A stretch of 64,000 nt of DNA, taken from contig NC_092577.1 of NCBI RefSeq assembly GCF_037975245.1, positions 35,332,898 to 35,396,897 on the forward strand, given 5' to 3'. Below the pieces are notes generated by a model, which was not told the origin of the DNA, ran no database searches, and saw only the letters and a list, made by a program, of their open reading frames with translations. The DNA comes from Apostichopus japonicus (Eukaryota > Echinodermata > Holothuroidea > Aspidochirotida > Stichopodidae). The translations under genes were made by a program, and so were the position numbers. This document shows, one piece after another, positions 1-11,515 of the stretch (position 1 is its first letter; every line of letters starts with the position of its first letter).

Positions 1-3000
1 TGTTTTGAGCCATGGTCCTATATACTGTCCTACAGTGTACTATATGTGCTTCTAAAGAAAGGTTACGAACTTAATTCAGGGACAAGTGTTTACACCTTAC
101 CGTATAACTTATCAAGTCCTTTAACGTCTTTTAACGATCACAGCTCATTGCACGTGTTGTTGTTGTTATTGGATGGAATTAATCTGTGAAAAGTTAAGCA
201 AAAACAAGAAAACATCTGGAAAGAAAGTTTCCTTCGCAAGGACTTAATTTTTATTTCAGGTGAAAGATCATCTAGGGTTGTTCCAATGTTTATAGATCAT
301 TTATATGTGGCATTACTTAATGCATATCGCACATATGGTGAACCTATATAGTAACTCGTGGTGGTGAATTCATTTACGCGCAAACTCAGATGAATCCGTG
401 TATGCGCATGCTCATTGGAGAGACGATATAGCTAAGAACTGCGTCAATACATGCAATTAACTAAACGGGGCATTAATGTCTAAAAATATTCAAAATATGA
501 GCACAGTTCACAGGATCACGCGTTTTTAAATCAGATATTTGTTATCAGATTAAAAGGCGGCCATTTTGAGTTGTGTTAGAGATCTTAATACATTATGACG
601 CCCTCAACGTTTCAATTTGAAAATCTTTCATCTATATGTTACAGTGTTATGGGCTATCGCTACCATTTTCAAATGTTTCGCAGATTATGATCAAAGTGAC
701 GAAAGATCTTTATAGATTATAGGGAAGTAACACAAAAGTACATGACGGTACAGTGTATGACAACATAATAAATGAACTACAAGACCAAAATAAAAATATA
801 GCCTTATAAAATAGTGATAGACAGATACATATTATGCTTAGGCCTGCTGATTAAGAAGTAAGCATTTGAACGCAATAATTTACTCCATTATTATAATTTA
901 GTATAACTTTTTCATCACACAAATTAAACAGATGTGAGCATGGAAAAATATGAAGACGAACGAGATAGGAAAGAGCAGGGACGGAAAATGCGAAAAATTA
1001 AACTTGCCATTTCATTTAAGTTAATTTTAAGTCATTAATTGTTCGTGAATATCAGCTGAGACGCACATATGTAGGGGTGAATATAGCGTTATATGCATTA
1101 ACAATGAGCTTCGAGTTGTTTTGTATTAGTATATTGCCAGTTAATATCATACGAGTTGGTTACGATGGCAATGTACCCGCTAAATATCCAGGGCAAGGAC
1201 ACTTTTGAAAAAAAATTACCTTTTCCCCCAAGTTTGTAAGTACAAAGTGTCTTTTTGGTGTTAAATAAAATAAATTTGTCATTAAGTTTTCTTGTAGGCT
1301 GTTGAATATACGAGTAATTTCATAACGACTCAGCCGGCCCTCTAATAGCCAGCTTACCCGAGAGGGCAAATAACCTTCCATATTTTTATGATCTCAGAAA
1401 GTTCTTAAAAGAAACTCCCGAGGTATAAATATCTATACAGATACGTTGAACCAGTCAAAAAAAGTGTTATTATTAATATTATCGATAATGTAGTAGTTGT
1501 TGCAGTAACAAATCATATTGAAGTAATAATCATATCAACGCTGTGAATATTCATTATGTTAAGTATAATTGAATAAATATTTATTGAAATACTTTATTTT
1601 TCAATCATATATTGCTTTAATTCGGATATTAGTCACTTTACTTAATTGCAGTTATTTTTTGTTATGTCTTGCTAAAAAAGGTACAATTTAAATTTCATTA
1701 CTGCTGTTGTTATTTTCGGAATCTGACGTAATCAATATGATTGAAGGTATATGGTCGGACCTGCAAATGGAATGAAATGTTATTGTTTAATAGTAATTAT
1801 TTAATAATAATATTATTAATAATTAGAAACAAGTATGTTCACACCTTTTGTTATCTTAATCTTGAAATTTATTAGTAATAAAAAATATCAATAGACGGTA
1901 TCCAATTAGCTTTAACGCTTTAAATTATGATTTTTATATAAAAAAGACAAATAAAACATGACATTTGTCGACAATAATAAGTCTTCCTTTGACAATGAAT
2001 TGATTCTGTTTTGTATTTTCTTTTTTCAATGTCGTGATATTGTGTGTTTTCGGTAAATATTAAGCTACAATTGAAGTTTCCTAAATTCCAAGAAATTCTA
2101 GTGTAAAGCACATCAATATACAACATTAATGTGCAATACAATCTAAACAGTCGAAAATGGTTTCAAAAGCTGCGAAATATAGACTTAGCACAATTTTGCA
2201 TCTTAAGCATCCACCAATTTACTAAAATTTCTGAAAGGGCCCCTCCCCTTATACCCCTTCTCAGTTCAACATAACATCTTACACCCCCAATCGACCACTA
2301 TAAAAATGGTGGTTGCGTCCCTGGTGTAATAGCTGTTTCGTTCAGTTATTATAATGAATAAAAGTTGTGAGTTATTTTCTTTTATTTCAAAGTCCCAGAG
2401 AGTGGCGCTACGTGGGTGGGTGGGGGAATTCCCCCTTGGCCCCCAGTCCCCCTTTAACCAGATCTGGTATCCAAAATAGATAGAGCTATGAAAGGCTAAT
2501 CGTTTGATATGGAAACAGCTTCCAATGCAAGGAAGCATTTTCTTTATTCATTCCCCATCCAGTTTCCCCATCCATATCTGGTACTCATCCAAAACATAGG
2601 CAAAATATTGGATTCCAAGGGGGGGGGGGGGGGGTTATGCTTTTGGTGTATTTATTTTTTAAACTTGATACTTGATACTTCAATCAAGTCGACCGCTATA
2701 ACATTGTTTTATTGGCTCAAAGCCACCGGAGCTCATTTTGTCAAACTTCGAAAACAATTCTTGCTCGCCATAAAATTGCAATATTTTAGGAAGACTAGAT
2801 ATGTGAAAATGGTCAAATGATAGCACAATTTTGCGTCTAAGTTCTTTTACTTTTAGAACATCCCCTCCCTTAGACCCCACCACCACCCCACTCCCATGTC
2901 AGTGTTATATTTTTTGCCCCCCTTAAATATTCCTTTGCCCCTAGTTTCCATCACCCCAGATTGCCTAGGCTGATACCGCCACTGGTTCCGGGATCAACGA

Positions 3001-3874
3001 GGACGTCTTACATATTTCATGTAGATTTTCCTTCATTGGATCAAGATAAGTGAGGCTGTGGGGGGGGGGGGGCAGTAGAGTAGTTTATTCCGAGTGTTAA
3101 TGAGAAGCAAGTTCAGTGATTTATCAAGCGGGTACGATATAGGCCTGGTTTTATTTCTATGGGATTTAGTAACCGATTTTTCAATTTCATGTTTAATACC
3201 TATACATTCGCGTGAATTGTGTGTGTTAACGCCGGATTAAAACTAAAAGCAACCAATATCAAATCTTGGCGTGAACGTTGGTTATATCGGACGAGGGCGC
3301 TCCTTTTATTTAGTAACAATTAGAATATCATAGCCCAACGTTTACTAGTTAATCAAATTTGGGGCACTTGCATGCATGTAAAAAACACCTTGCGTTACAT
3401 CTAAGTTTTGCGATAAACATTTGCTAAACAACTGAAGAATATGAATGGTTATATAGATACTCTGTCAAACATTTTAATATATGTATTCCTGCTTCTCGAT
3501 GTGTCTCCTACTACTGTGGTGTGTGGCCGAGGATCCTATATGGTCCTATAATCATACGGGGTGTGTGTGTGGGGTTCTTACCCAGAAAACAAAGAGGCAC
3601 TCTGAGAATATTTTGACTATAATTAGGTTCAGTTCACATTGTTTGTGCTACATTTATCACATATAGGCTAGACCTATTAACTACAATTAAAATTTGTCTA
3701 TATTGGCACTGGTACGTAACCTTAAAGATATGGAAAAAACAACGAAAGAACAATTGGAAAATGATTGAAAGAACAAAATATATGAACGGAGATCCATGTC
3801 AGTGTTAGGTATCAATGTTGGTTGAAACTTTGAAAAATTAGCACCAAAGATTCTATAACATCTGTCTATCACAG
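1..3874. other. Noncoding A+T-rich stretch, no gene recognised
   Basis: No open frame here resembles a known protein, and the short frames are not kept intact in the second copy at 54,178-58,100. Poly-G runs lie near 2,622 and 3,061. The text at 2,970-2,985 reads like the end of a CAGTGGCGG-type terminal inverted repeat, so 2,398-2,985 may be a worn element, but no matching left end or target duplication was found. Confidence 0.5.
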
Positions 3875-4340
3875 ATAAAGCAGCAACAGCAACTTAAATT
3901 ACATTTATTGTTATCAATATACAAACCCTAAATTTCTACAGCAACAATAACAACAAGATCATCAGCAACAATAAACACGACAACAACAAAGATGGCAACA
4001 ACAGCAACAACAATTAGAACATATAAAACATATAAAATCAACACCAACAATAACACCAACGACAACAACAACAGCAGAAACAGCAACAACAAAAACAGCA
4101 ACAATAATATAAATGACAAGAAAAACAACACGGAAAACAACAGCAACACAACAACAACAAGATCATCGACAAAAAGATAAACGACAACAAAAATAACAAC
4201 AAAAGCAACCGCAACAATAACAATAACAACAGTATCATCAGCAACAATATAAACAACAACAAAACAACAAAAACAACAAAATCATCGATAACAACAATAT
4301 ACACGACAACAACAAAGATGGCAACAGCAAAGTAAAGAAG
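3875..4340. repeat. CAA/CAG-rich trinucleotide tract
   Basis: This is a long imperfect (CAA)n tract with CAG, CGA and ATA interruptions. Copy 2 (58,105-58,690) is about 118 bp longer, with an extra block that repeats internal phrases. This points to slippage or unequal exchange. The Asn/Thr-rich and Leu/Val-rich frames here are by-products of the repeat. Confidence 0.9.
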
Positions 4341-4493
4341 AAGAAAGACCAGAAATGAATGACAGTAAACGTTCTAAAGTTAATCGCGACTCGACGTTAT
4401 ATGTTAGACTTCAGTACTAACACTATATGTTATCATATACAGCCTTCGAATTGTCCTGAGTCCGTACTAATACTCCCATTGTACCACTGTTGT

Positions 4494-5325
4494 CGAGCCC
4501 TCAGGAATTTGTACTCGTATTCTAGTATATATTTGACTGTACTGATACGAGTCCCCTCATTGATTTGTACTCGTATTCTAGTATATATTTGTCTGTACTG
4601 ATACGAGTCGCCTAATTGAGTTGTACTCGTATTCAGTATATATTTATCTGTACTGGTATGAGTCCCCTCATTGATTTGTTCTCGTATTCTAGTATATAGT
4701 TGTCTGTACTGGTACGAGTCCCCTCATTGATTTGTGTTGGTATTCTAGTATATAGTTGTCTGTACTGGTACGAGTCCCCTCATTGATTTGTTGGTATTCT
4801 AGTATATATTTGACTGTACTGATACAAGTCCCCTCATTGATTTGTACTCGTATTCTAGTATATAGTTGTCTGTACTGGTACGAGTCCCCTCATTGAGTTG
4901 TACTCGTATTCTAGTATATATTTATCTGTACTGGTACGAGTCCCCTTATTGATTTGTTCTCGTATTCTAGTATATAGTTGTCTGTACTGGTACGAGTCCC
5001 CTCATTGATTTGTACTGGTATTCTAGTATATAGTTGTCTGTACCGGTACGAGTCCCCTCATTGATTTGTAATGGTATTCTAGTATATAGTTGACTGTACT
5101 GACACGAGTCCCCTTATTGATTTGTATTGGTATTCTAGTATATAGTTGTCTGTACTGGTACGAGTCCCCTCATTGATTTGTATTGATATTCTAGTATATA
5201 GTTGACTGTACTGACACGAGTTACCTCATTGATTTGTTCTCGTATTCTAGTACATATTTATCTGTACTGGTACGAGTCCCCTCATTGATTTGTACTCATA
5301 TTGTAGTATATAGTTGTCTGTACTG
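4494..5325. repeat. Minisatellite of about 55 bp, about 15 units
   Basis: The core unit is TTGTACTCGTATTCTAGTAT followed by ATAGTTGTCTGTACTGG and TACGAGTCCCCTCATTGATT. The arms ACTCGTA and TACGAGT are inverted repeats, so each unit could fold into a 7-bp stem with a roughly 28-nt loop. Units vary by a few substitutions and small deletions. The same units occur in the same order at 58,844-59,675. Confidence 0.93.
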
Positions 5326-6068
5326 GTTTGTACACAGTCATACCAGTAGTCGTCGTCGCATGTTTGGTATAGTAGTATAAGATAGGCCCAGCTACTAGTA
5401 CACTAAATTAGATACTCATACTCGAGCTTAGTTACTAATAATTCCGTGTACTTTCTCGGTCCTCGTGCACTCGTATTACATAATTTATGATAAGAGTGCG
5501 CAAATCTAATAATCCTCGAAGAACTAAAATATTTGTTATTGACGTAGGGTTTCATTTAATTTTACATCACATATGTTATAGGGATTTCTAAACTTCGTGA
5601 TTATTCGCTTGCGCAATGGATTTGCATAAATTTAGATCCAAAGTACGTGACTAATGATATATTACGATAATGGTATTATGTTCATGGTAAACGCGTGGGT
5701 AGTGGGGAGTGGAAAAGTCGTATCTAGCTTTGGAGATATACATATATAAGTAGTGTACAAATGCTGCACTTAGATAAAACAAAACAGAAATTATGGTATG
5801 TTATGAATATTTTACATTACAGTTGATTGTTGTACTTTGCTGTTTATATTCTTTTCATCCCTTGCAGCCGAGAATTAAGGTCACTCACAACTTAACTTGC
5901 CTGCTAGCTGAATCTGTTCACGAGTGAGAAATAAGGATTTATATTATCTCGCTATTTCGGAGTTAGTATTTACAGTGAACTTTCTAGAAGCAAAAACCTT
6001 GGAATTAATGTAGAAATGTGATTAAATAATCAAACAGGTTAATTAAATGAGCGTTCCTATATGCATCT
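5326..6068. other. Noncoding stretch 3' of GPCR gene 1
   Basis: No gene is recognised. It is almost identical to 59,676-60,445 apart from a 29-bp segment present only in copy 2 near 60,255. It holds the 3' flank, and presumably the 3' UTR, of the minus-strand receptor gene. Confidence 0.5.
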
Positions 6069-7343
6069 TCACAGAGATTGTTGCCTTAAACTTAGTCTTT
6101 GTTTCAGTCGTTCATACAATTGAGAACACTCGGTTCGAAACTTAGGGTTCAAAAATCCATACAGTAACGGATTCAGCGCATGGTTAAGAAGCCCCGTTAA
6201 CCTTAGCAGAGCAATAATGGTATAACCTACACTGTCACGTGACAGACCACTTGTGAAAGGGGTCATAATATACGTCACCAAGGTAACCATCCACGTAATA
6301 ACAAAGATAACTGTAACAGATAGAAGCATCTGACTGACACGAGACAAAGTTCGTTTAGATTTGACGCCATGTTGACTCGATCGAGTTCGGGTAACTTCTC
6401 CGCTATATGTCTTATTAGTGACGTCAGAATGACGAATGACGTCGTCGGACTTACGTACTTTGGTAAAAAGTTTGTTCCCACGTGATTGGGTATGATCATT
6501 CATCTCCGTGTCGATAGAATGTTGAAACGTCGACTCGTTCGGCATCACTTTCAAGATGGCGCCTTCCCAACGGGCCGGACCAACGTCTAGCTGTTGGTCT
6601 CGTGTACGTCTACAGTCGATGGAAGATGCCGATCTCCCAGCGTGCATTCCACTCCATGTATGTCGTACTTGTGACACCGTTAAAACGTTTGCACCAACAC
6701 CAATATTATTACGCTGTGCCTTCACTGTCCTCCAGAGTTTTAAATATAAGCAAATGACCACCACAAAACAAGATAGGAAACATAAATATTGAGGTACTGT
6801 CGCTAGGATAAAGAGAACATTTCCGACTTTTGAACCAAATTGGTAACATATCGTTACGTTAAGCATTCTAGTGTTAGGTTGCGCCACCGTTACAGTTGCA
6901 GGGAGGGTACCACTCGTAAATGGCACAAGAACGTTCACACTTAATGCGATAAACACACACAAGCAGCTGACCTTGATCGCTATTCGACGGGACCACCTAC
7001 CGTTGAAAGGTTTACAGACCGCTAGATATCTGTCCCACGCAATGGCTGTCGTAACACAAGCCGATATATACCATCCAATTCCTTCCCACGTGAAGAAAAT
7101 TTTGCAGAGTAGATCATTATGAAAATCAAGTTCGAACCACCAGTAATACTGCTCTAATGGAAGAATAAGGCACGAGTATAGATCACAAAGAGCAAGGGCT
7201 TGGATGAAAACTTGAGCACTTCCAAGAATATTTTTGTTCCAATAAACCGCGATTATCAACAAGTTGCCAGGTATGCCAACCAAGGTAACAATTAATCTAT
7301 ATATAGAGACAACCCATGTATACAGAAACCTTAGCTCACTCAT
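6069..7343 (-). CDS. Class A (rhodopsin-like) GPCR, gene 1, copy A1
   Basis: This intronless receptor of 424 residues starts at MSELRFLY. An in-frame Met 46 codons upstream (7,481) is disfavoured: the extra residues are low complexity, over a poly-G tract, and copy A2 lacks them because of an indel. Seven hydrophobic segments lie near residues 11-34, 45-66, 80-103, 122-143, 172-203, 337-360 and 371-396. Hallmarks are GN at 26-27, D54 in TM2, C80 pairing with C166, DRY at 104-106 and NPLLY at 391-395. N162 is a glycosylation sequon. Oddities are Glu87 at the 3.32 position, no TM4 tryptophan, and TWMV in TM6 without the usual proline. The third intracellular loop is about 130 residues. No ligand family is recognised. 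Echinoderms have large lineage-specific clusters of intronless rhodopsin-type receptors, some proposed to be sensory. The membrane receptor call is firm; the ligand is unknown. Confidence 0.93.
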   Translation of the reverse strand: MSELRFLYTWVVSIYRLIVTLVGIPGNLLIIAVYWNKNILGSAQVFIQALALCDLYSCLILPLEQYYWWFELDFHNDLLCKIFFTWEGIGWYISACVTTAIAWDRYLAVCKPFNGRWSRRIAIKVSCLCVFIALSVNVLVPFTSGTLPATVTVAQPNTRMLNVTICYQFGSKVGNVLFILATVPQYLCFLSCFVVVICLYLKLWRTVKAQRNNIGVGANVLTVSQVRHTWSGMHAGRSASSIDCRRTRDQQLDVGPARWEGAILKVMPNESTFQHSIDTEMNDHTQSRGNKLFTKVRKSDDVIRHSDVTNKTYSGEVTRTRSSQHGVKSKRTLSRVSQMLLSVTVIFVITWMVTLVTYIMTPFTSGLSRDSVGYTIIALLRLTGLLNHALNPLLYGFLNPKFRTECSQLYERLKQRLSLRQQSL

Positions 7344-7872
7344 TGCTGAGATAATCTTAGTCTCACAGTCTGACGAAGAAACACCTTTATCCTTGTTTGT
7401 TCTTATGTTTTTATTTCGAGAGAGGGAAAGAGCGAAGGGGGGGGGGGGGTAGAGCGAGAGAGAGATAAACTCTTGCTTCATTTAATCTAATATCAAAGCA
7501 GGAAACACGTTCTAACTTGATAAGCCTGTGATAACTGTTGAATGATAGATGAGGTTTCATAAGGTTATAAAAAAAACTAAACGAGGCATTCGATAATGAA
7601 GTGCAATGCGATTATCAATTATCGTGCACCAAACTAGAAACAAATAGTAAATAATTCCACGCTAATGAGCAGATTGTATTCAGTGCATCAAAGCCCATGA
7701 AGATGCATGAAGAAGGTTTATCGATTCTGCTTTTTTTCGATAAGCGAATATTTTCGCGTAACCACTGACCACGGACTTATGACGTACCGGGTCACATATG
7801 ATGAGTTTAAGATGAGCTCCTCCGCGTTAATTTCCTCCTGACCGCCATTGTCAATAGTCAACGCGAAGATTC
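7344..7872. other. Spacer between the two GPCR genes
   Basis: This is about 530 bp with no gene. It contains a GA-rich/poly-G tract near 7,436-7,465. It should carry the 5' UTR and promoter of gene 1 and the 3' end of gene 2, but no clear TATA box or polyadenylation signal can be assigned. In copy A2 the equivalent spacer is 595 bp longer. Confidence 0.5.
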
Positions 7873-9216
7873 CTAAGTACGTATTCTTCTTATTAGTCGT
7901 TGAAACAAGCGGGAACATTCGGTTCTAAACTTAGAGTTGATGAAACTATAGAGAAAAGGATTAACTGCGTGATTTAAAAGCCCTGTTAATCTTAACACCG
8001 CGATAACAGCATAGCCGAAACTGTCACGTGATATACCGAGAGAGGTCGTTGAGAACATGTACATAATTAAGGTCATAGACCACGTGAGCACAAAAAAGAC
8101 CGTTACCAAGAATAGCATCTGACTTAAACGAGACATTAACCTTGGACGCTGCTGTACCACGCTCGCTCGGCTTCGTGACTTCGTAGCCCAACAACTGCCT
8201 AACTTATTATGGCCGCTTCGGCACTTCTCACTGTCAACTCGAAGACCACCGGGTATTGGGACGTCACACGTGATAAATGTAGTTGTCGTTGTATGTGACG
8301 ACGAAGAGGGTGTAGCGGCGTCGCTTGAACTGTTTGTGTCTTTCGTTCCAAGCACATGGTTACCAAAGTGATATGGTACTCTCAGACTTCCCAACATGCT
8401 TTGCGTTTCATCGGGTTTTCGGCCAGCGTAGGAATGGCTCGTATATGATGGTGAAGGCACCTGTAGACCACTGGACACTCGCTGCGTTTCATCAGTAGCC
8501 GGTGACCTTCTCAATGTTTGCAATTCAATAGTAGATGGACCGTTTACGTATGAAACCGATGCGACATTTGAAGCAGATAAAACACTTTGTCTTGTCTTCA
8601 TGTTCTTCCAAAGTCTGACGTATAAGTAAATGACGACAATAAACGCAAATAGAAAACACGAGTATTGCGGTACGGTTGTCAGGACGAACAGAACACTACC
8701 AACATCTTCTCCATATTGATAACAAATTGTTAAATTATGGATAGTTATATTGGAGTCTACCACGACTTCGCTCAATATCGTACCACTGACAAATGGTACC
8801 AAAATATTGACAAGTAATGCTATCAAAAGGCATAAGTGACATACCTTAACTGCTTTCTTGCGGGACCACCGACCGTTGTGCGGTTTGCAGACCGCCAGAT
8901 ATCTATCCCACGCGATAGCAGCGGTTAGACAGGTAGAGAAGTACCAACCGATACTCTCCCATGTATAGAAAACTTTACATAGAATGTCACTGTGAAAATC
9001 GAATTCGTAGAGCCAATAATAAACTTCTAAAGGTAATATCAAACAAGCAAAACAGTCACAAATGGCGATGGCTTTAATAAAAATCTGTGCGCTTCCCAAA
9101 ACATTTTCATTCCAGTAAACCGTGAGAATTATCAAATTGCCCGGTATCCCGATAGACGTCACAATGGAACGAAAAACGACCACAACCCAAGTGTATAGAA
9201 ATCTTGGTGCAGCCAT
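7873..9216 (-). CDS. Class A (rhodopsin-like) GPCR, gene 2, copy A1
   Basis: This intronless receptor of 447 residues begins at MAAPRFLY and is a clear paralogue of gene 1, alignable from the first residues to TM7. Seen directly: N27 in TM1, D54 in TM2, C80 and C165 for the extracellular disulfide, Glu87 at 3.32, WDRY at 103-106, sequons at N156 and N161, a Ser/Thr-rich third intracellular loop of about 155 residues, TM6 with TWSM (no proline), and NPFLY at 419-423. The membrane helices are well kept while the loop has diverged, as expected for selected receptors. Its neighbour lies in the same orientation, consistent with tandem duplication. Ligand and G-protein coupling cannot be read from the sequence. 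Confidence 0.93.
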   Translation of the reverse strand: MAAPRFLYTWVVVVFRSIVTSIGIPGNLIILTVYWNENVLGSAQIFIKAIAICDCFACLILPLEVYYWLYEFDFHSDILCKVFYTWESIGWYFSTCLTAAIAWDRYLAVCKPHNGRWSRKKAVKVCHLCLLIALLVNILVPFVSGTILSEVVVDSNITIHNLTICYQYGEDVGSVLFVLTTVPQYSCFLFAFIVVIYLYVRLWKNMKTRQSVLSASNVASVSYVNGPSTIELQTLRRSPATDETQRVSSGLQVPSPSYTSHSYAGRKPDETQSMLGSLRVPYHFGNHVLGTKDTNSSSDAATPSSSSHTTTTTFITCDVPIPGGLRVDSEKCRSGHNKLGSCWATKSRSRASVVQQRPRLMSRLSQMLFLVTVFFVLTWSMTLIMYMFSTTSLGISRDSFGYAVIAVLRLTGLLNHAVNPFLYSFINSKFRTECSRLFQRLIRRIRT

Positions 9217-9264
9217 GATGAAAGTTTCGGCAGAAATAAGCCGATACGTCGCAATGTCGCTTTA

Positions 9265-9400
9265 CGTTCTACATTGTTTTTTACCCTCATACCAATAATG
9301 CTCTCTACCGCAGTGTAGGCAATTAATTACAACATCCTAAATTGTTGTTTAACCCCCATACCAATAATGCTCTCTGCCGGAGTGCGTGCAAGCAAGTCAT
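9265..9400. repeat. Short tandem duplication upstream of GPCR gene 2
   Basis: The phrase CATACCAATAATGCTCTCT occurs twice about 70 bp apart with similar flanks. It lies just upstream of the gene 2 start codon, where a promoter or 5' UTR would be, but no regulatory role can be shown. Confidence 0.6.
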
Positions 9401-9666
9401 ATCATTCGAGAGCAGACGATACTCATATCTTACCTTAGTTATTGTACCAGCTATGATAATCAGTTGCCGATAGCTATCTTTTTTTTTAAATTATTAACGC
9501 TTCTCATTCTATTAGTATTGCTTTAATAGCTCCATGTTATAAACTGTCAAACTATTGCAAAGTTTAACGATGGTACAGTACGGTGTCTGAGCAAAATTAT
9601 TGACACTTGTTCTAATATCCATCTTACTGTGATCTATACAGCAGTGACGTGCACATGATATAACAG

Positions 9667-9862
9667 ACCGCTTCTCGTCCTTTTGGCTAAGGTCATGAGT
9701 AGTGTCTGTTACCTCTTCGAGGGGAATGGTGATACTCACCCTACGACGATCACACAGTCACAGTCCCGCTGCAAGGAGACTGGGATTGAGAGCGGATCAG
9801 TCGTTCGGTAGTTTGGGTTTCGTGCCCAGGTTCCTTCCTGGGTGACTTTTCTTAAAAAGTAT
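9667..9862 (+). repeat. U2-snRNA-headed repeat, copy a (diverged)
   Basis: This aligns over its full length with 12,951-13,146, with scattered substitutions. The head keeps CTTTTGGCTAAGG. The GTAGTA of U2 has become GTAGTG. Downstream hairpins are kept: CAGTCCC pairing with GGGACTG-like arms, and GCCCAGG pairing with CCTGGG(T). It ends in CTTAAAAAGTA. A decayed member of the family. Confidence 0.75.
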
Positions 9863-10762
9863 CACAGTTAGGGGTTAGGCTTTTTAATTACGATAAAAAA
9901 TAGCTATCTGCACTGTTAGGATAGTTGGTCGAGTAAGCAATTCACTGGTATGTCTGGCTTGTGTCTGAAGGGTAAAAGTTCTACTTGCCTTAACTACAGC
10001 GTAAACATGCGAAAGGTATAATAGGAGTATACGGTCACATTTTAGAAGATTTCCAACTGTTTGAAAGTATCGAAAGGGTTGTGTAATTTTAAGAATATTT
10101 TAGTTTCCATGGCGCTAACATTATAAAAATAATTTTAGGTTACAAATTTTGCTATTGTCTACACCTACGCGGCATTCCTTCAAACACTTGATCAATTCTG
10201 TTCAAAAACAAGTTTTTATGGATCTATATAGTTCTCATTTCTTGGGGCAATAACAAGTATTACTGAAAGCAAGAGTAATTCATTAAGGAACCAAAAACAC
10301 CTTACAAGATATGTTCTCAACATTAAGTGTTAATAAGTAATTAGTTGACCCATTTTATGGCACGTCTCGTTTCATATACAATACAGATAAAACATAAAAT
10401 TATTAATCACCCCATTCAATTATAAAAAAAATCGTAAGGATTTAATTAATATATCAAAAAGAAAAGGAGAAGAAGAAGAAGAAAAGGCTATCAGAAATTC
10501 TTTGTGGTGAAACTATGAATTATATTCACGCTATCCTAACAAACTGTCTTATATAATCCAATTAGGATCGGTTAGTGTCACAAGGTTAATGCTAATAACA
10601 CTAAAGTGCAACTTTTCTTCGTGTTTTATTAAATCAGGTTTCCAAGGACACGTCAACTTTGCAATTAAGAAGGGTTTTATCATTAATTTCATTGATTTTT
10701 TTGGGTCAGTTCCAAAGAGCAAGAAAACATTTCACCTTATTCTGCATTGACTACGATTTAGA

Positions 10763-10864
10763 TGCGTGCGTGCCATAGTTACGTACGTACGTAGTAATAT
10801 GTCATCTGTGCGTACGTGCGTACGTAGGTCTATGCGTGTATACGTGCGGGTCATACGTACGTAG
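10763..10864. repeat. ACGT/CGTA-rich tract
   Basis: Runs of ACGTACGTAC and GCGTACGTGCGTACGTA, self-complementary and CpG-dense within A+T-rich surroundings. A simple repeat; no function is assigned. Confidence 0.8.
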
Positions 10865-11147
10865 TTCCTCTATAGTAGGCGTATTTGAGTTTTTATTTGA
10901 ACTTATAATATTTTGATGTATTTAAGTAGAAGTATTCAAAGGGATTACGCCCCTAGATGTTTCATAGAATACGCCCCTATAGATATGTGTTGTAACCACT
11001 ATGGAATCTCATTTCCAATACGTAAGTTCTGTCCATTTGCAAACGAATTTCTCGTTTTACAATCCCCGCCCACTCTTTCCCACCCCTCGGTACGCTGTTT
11101 TAGTAACTCATTGAAATTTACTGTGACTTAAAACTGCAGTTGTTTTA

Positions 11148-11515
11148 GAATTGTTAATGATTCATTCGAAAGGCTACACTCGATAATACGAGGATTACTC
11201 GACGTTATGAAGCCTCAATTTCAAGATTAAGAATATTTAACTAATAGATCAATGTATCAGTTACCTACTTCGATTCATTCCCCCGAAGGAAGTAAAACCA
11301 GCTCAGTTGTAACGGATCGAAATGTATACTGTCACATAAACATGCAACTTTTCTTGACTATGTTAATTATTCATTCGAAAAGGCTGCACTCTATAATACG
11401 GGGATTGAGTGACGCAATGAATGGCTTCCCAGCCTTAACTCAAAGAATAAGACTATATGAACAATAGATCAAAGTATCAGCAATTTATTCGCTTCAATTC
11501 CCCGAAGCAAATATA
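11148..11515. repeat. Imperfect direct duplication, about 150 bp, two copies
   Basis: 11,148-11,300 and 11,357-11,515 share ATTCATTCGAAAGGCT, an ATAATACG(A/G)GGATT phrase, ATAGATCAA(T/A)GTATCAG and a CCCCGAAG end. The copies have diverged by many substitutions, so the duplication is old. Confidence 0.7.

Larger units (their letters stand above)
1..9024. repeat. Segmental duplicate A, copy 1
   Basis: This block aligns collinearly with 54,178-64,000. The match begins at the first base of the window, so its true left edge is unknown. Left of about 3,640 the copies differ by several mismatches and small indels per 100 bp. To the right they are almost identical for kilobases, including an entire minisatellite and both GPCR genes. 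The larger differences are a 118-bp difference in the CAA-rich tract, a 29-bp indel near 5,900 and a 595-bp indel upstream of GPCR gene 1. The right edge cannot be fixed because copy 2 runs off the window. Confidence 0.93.

Noticed and set aside
7344-7481. 46-residue N-terminal extension of GPCR gene 1
   Set aside because: Low-complexity residues over a poly-G region, not preserved in copy A2; MSELRFLY aligns with the paralogue start MAAPRFLY.
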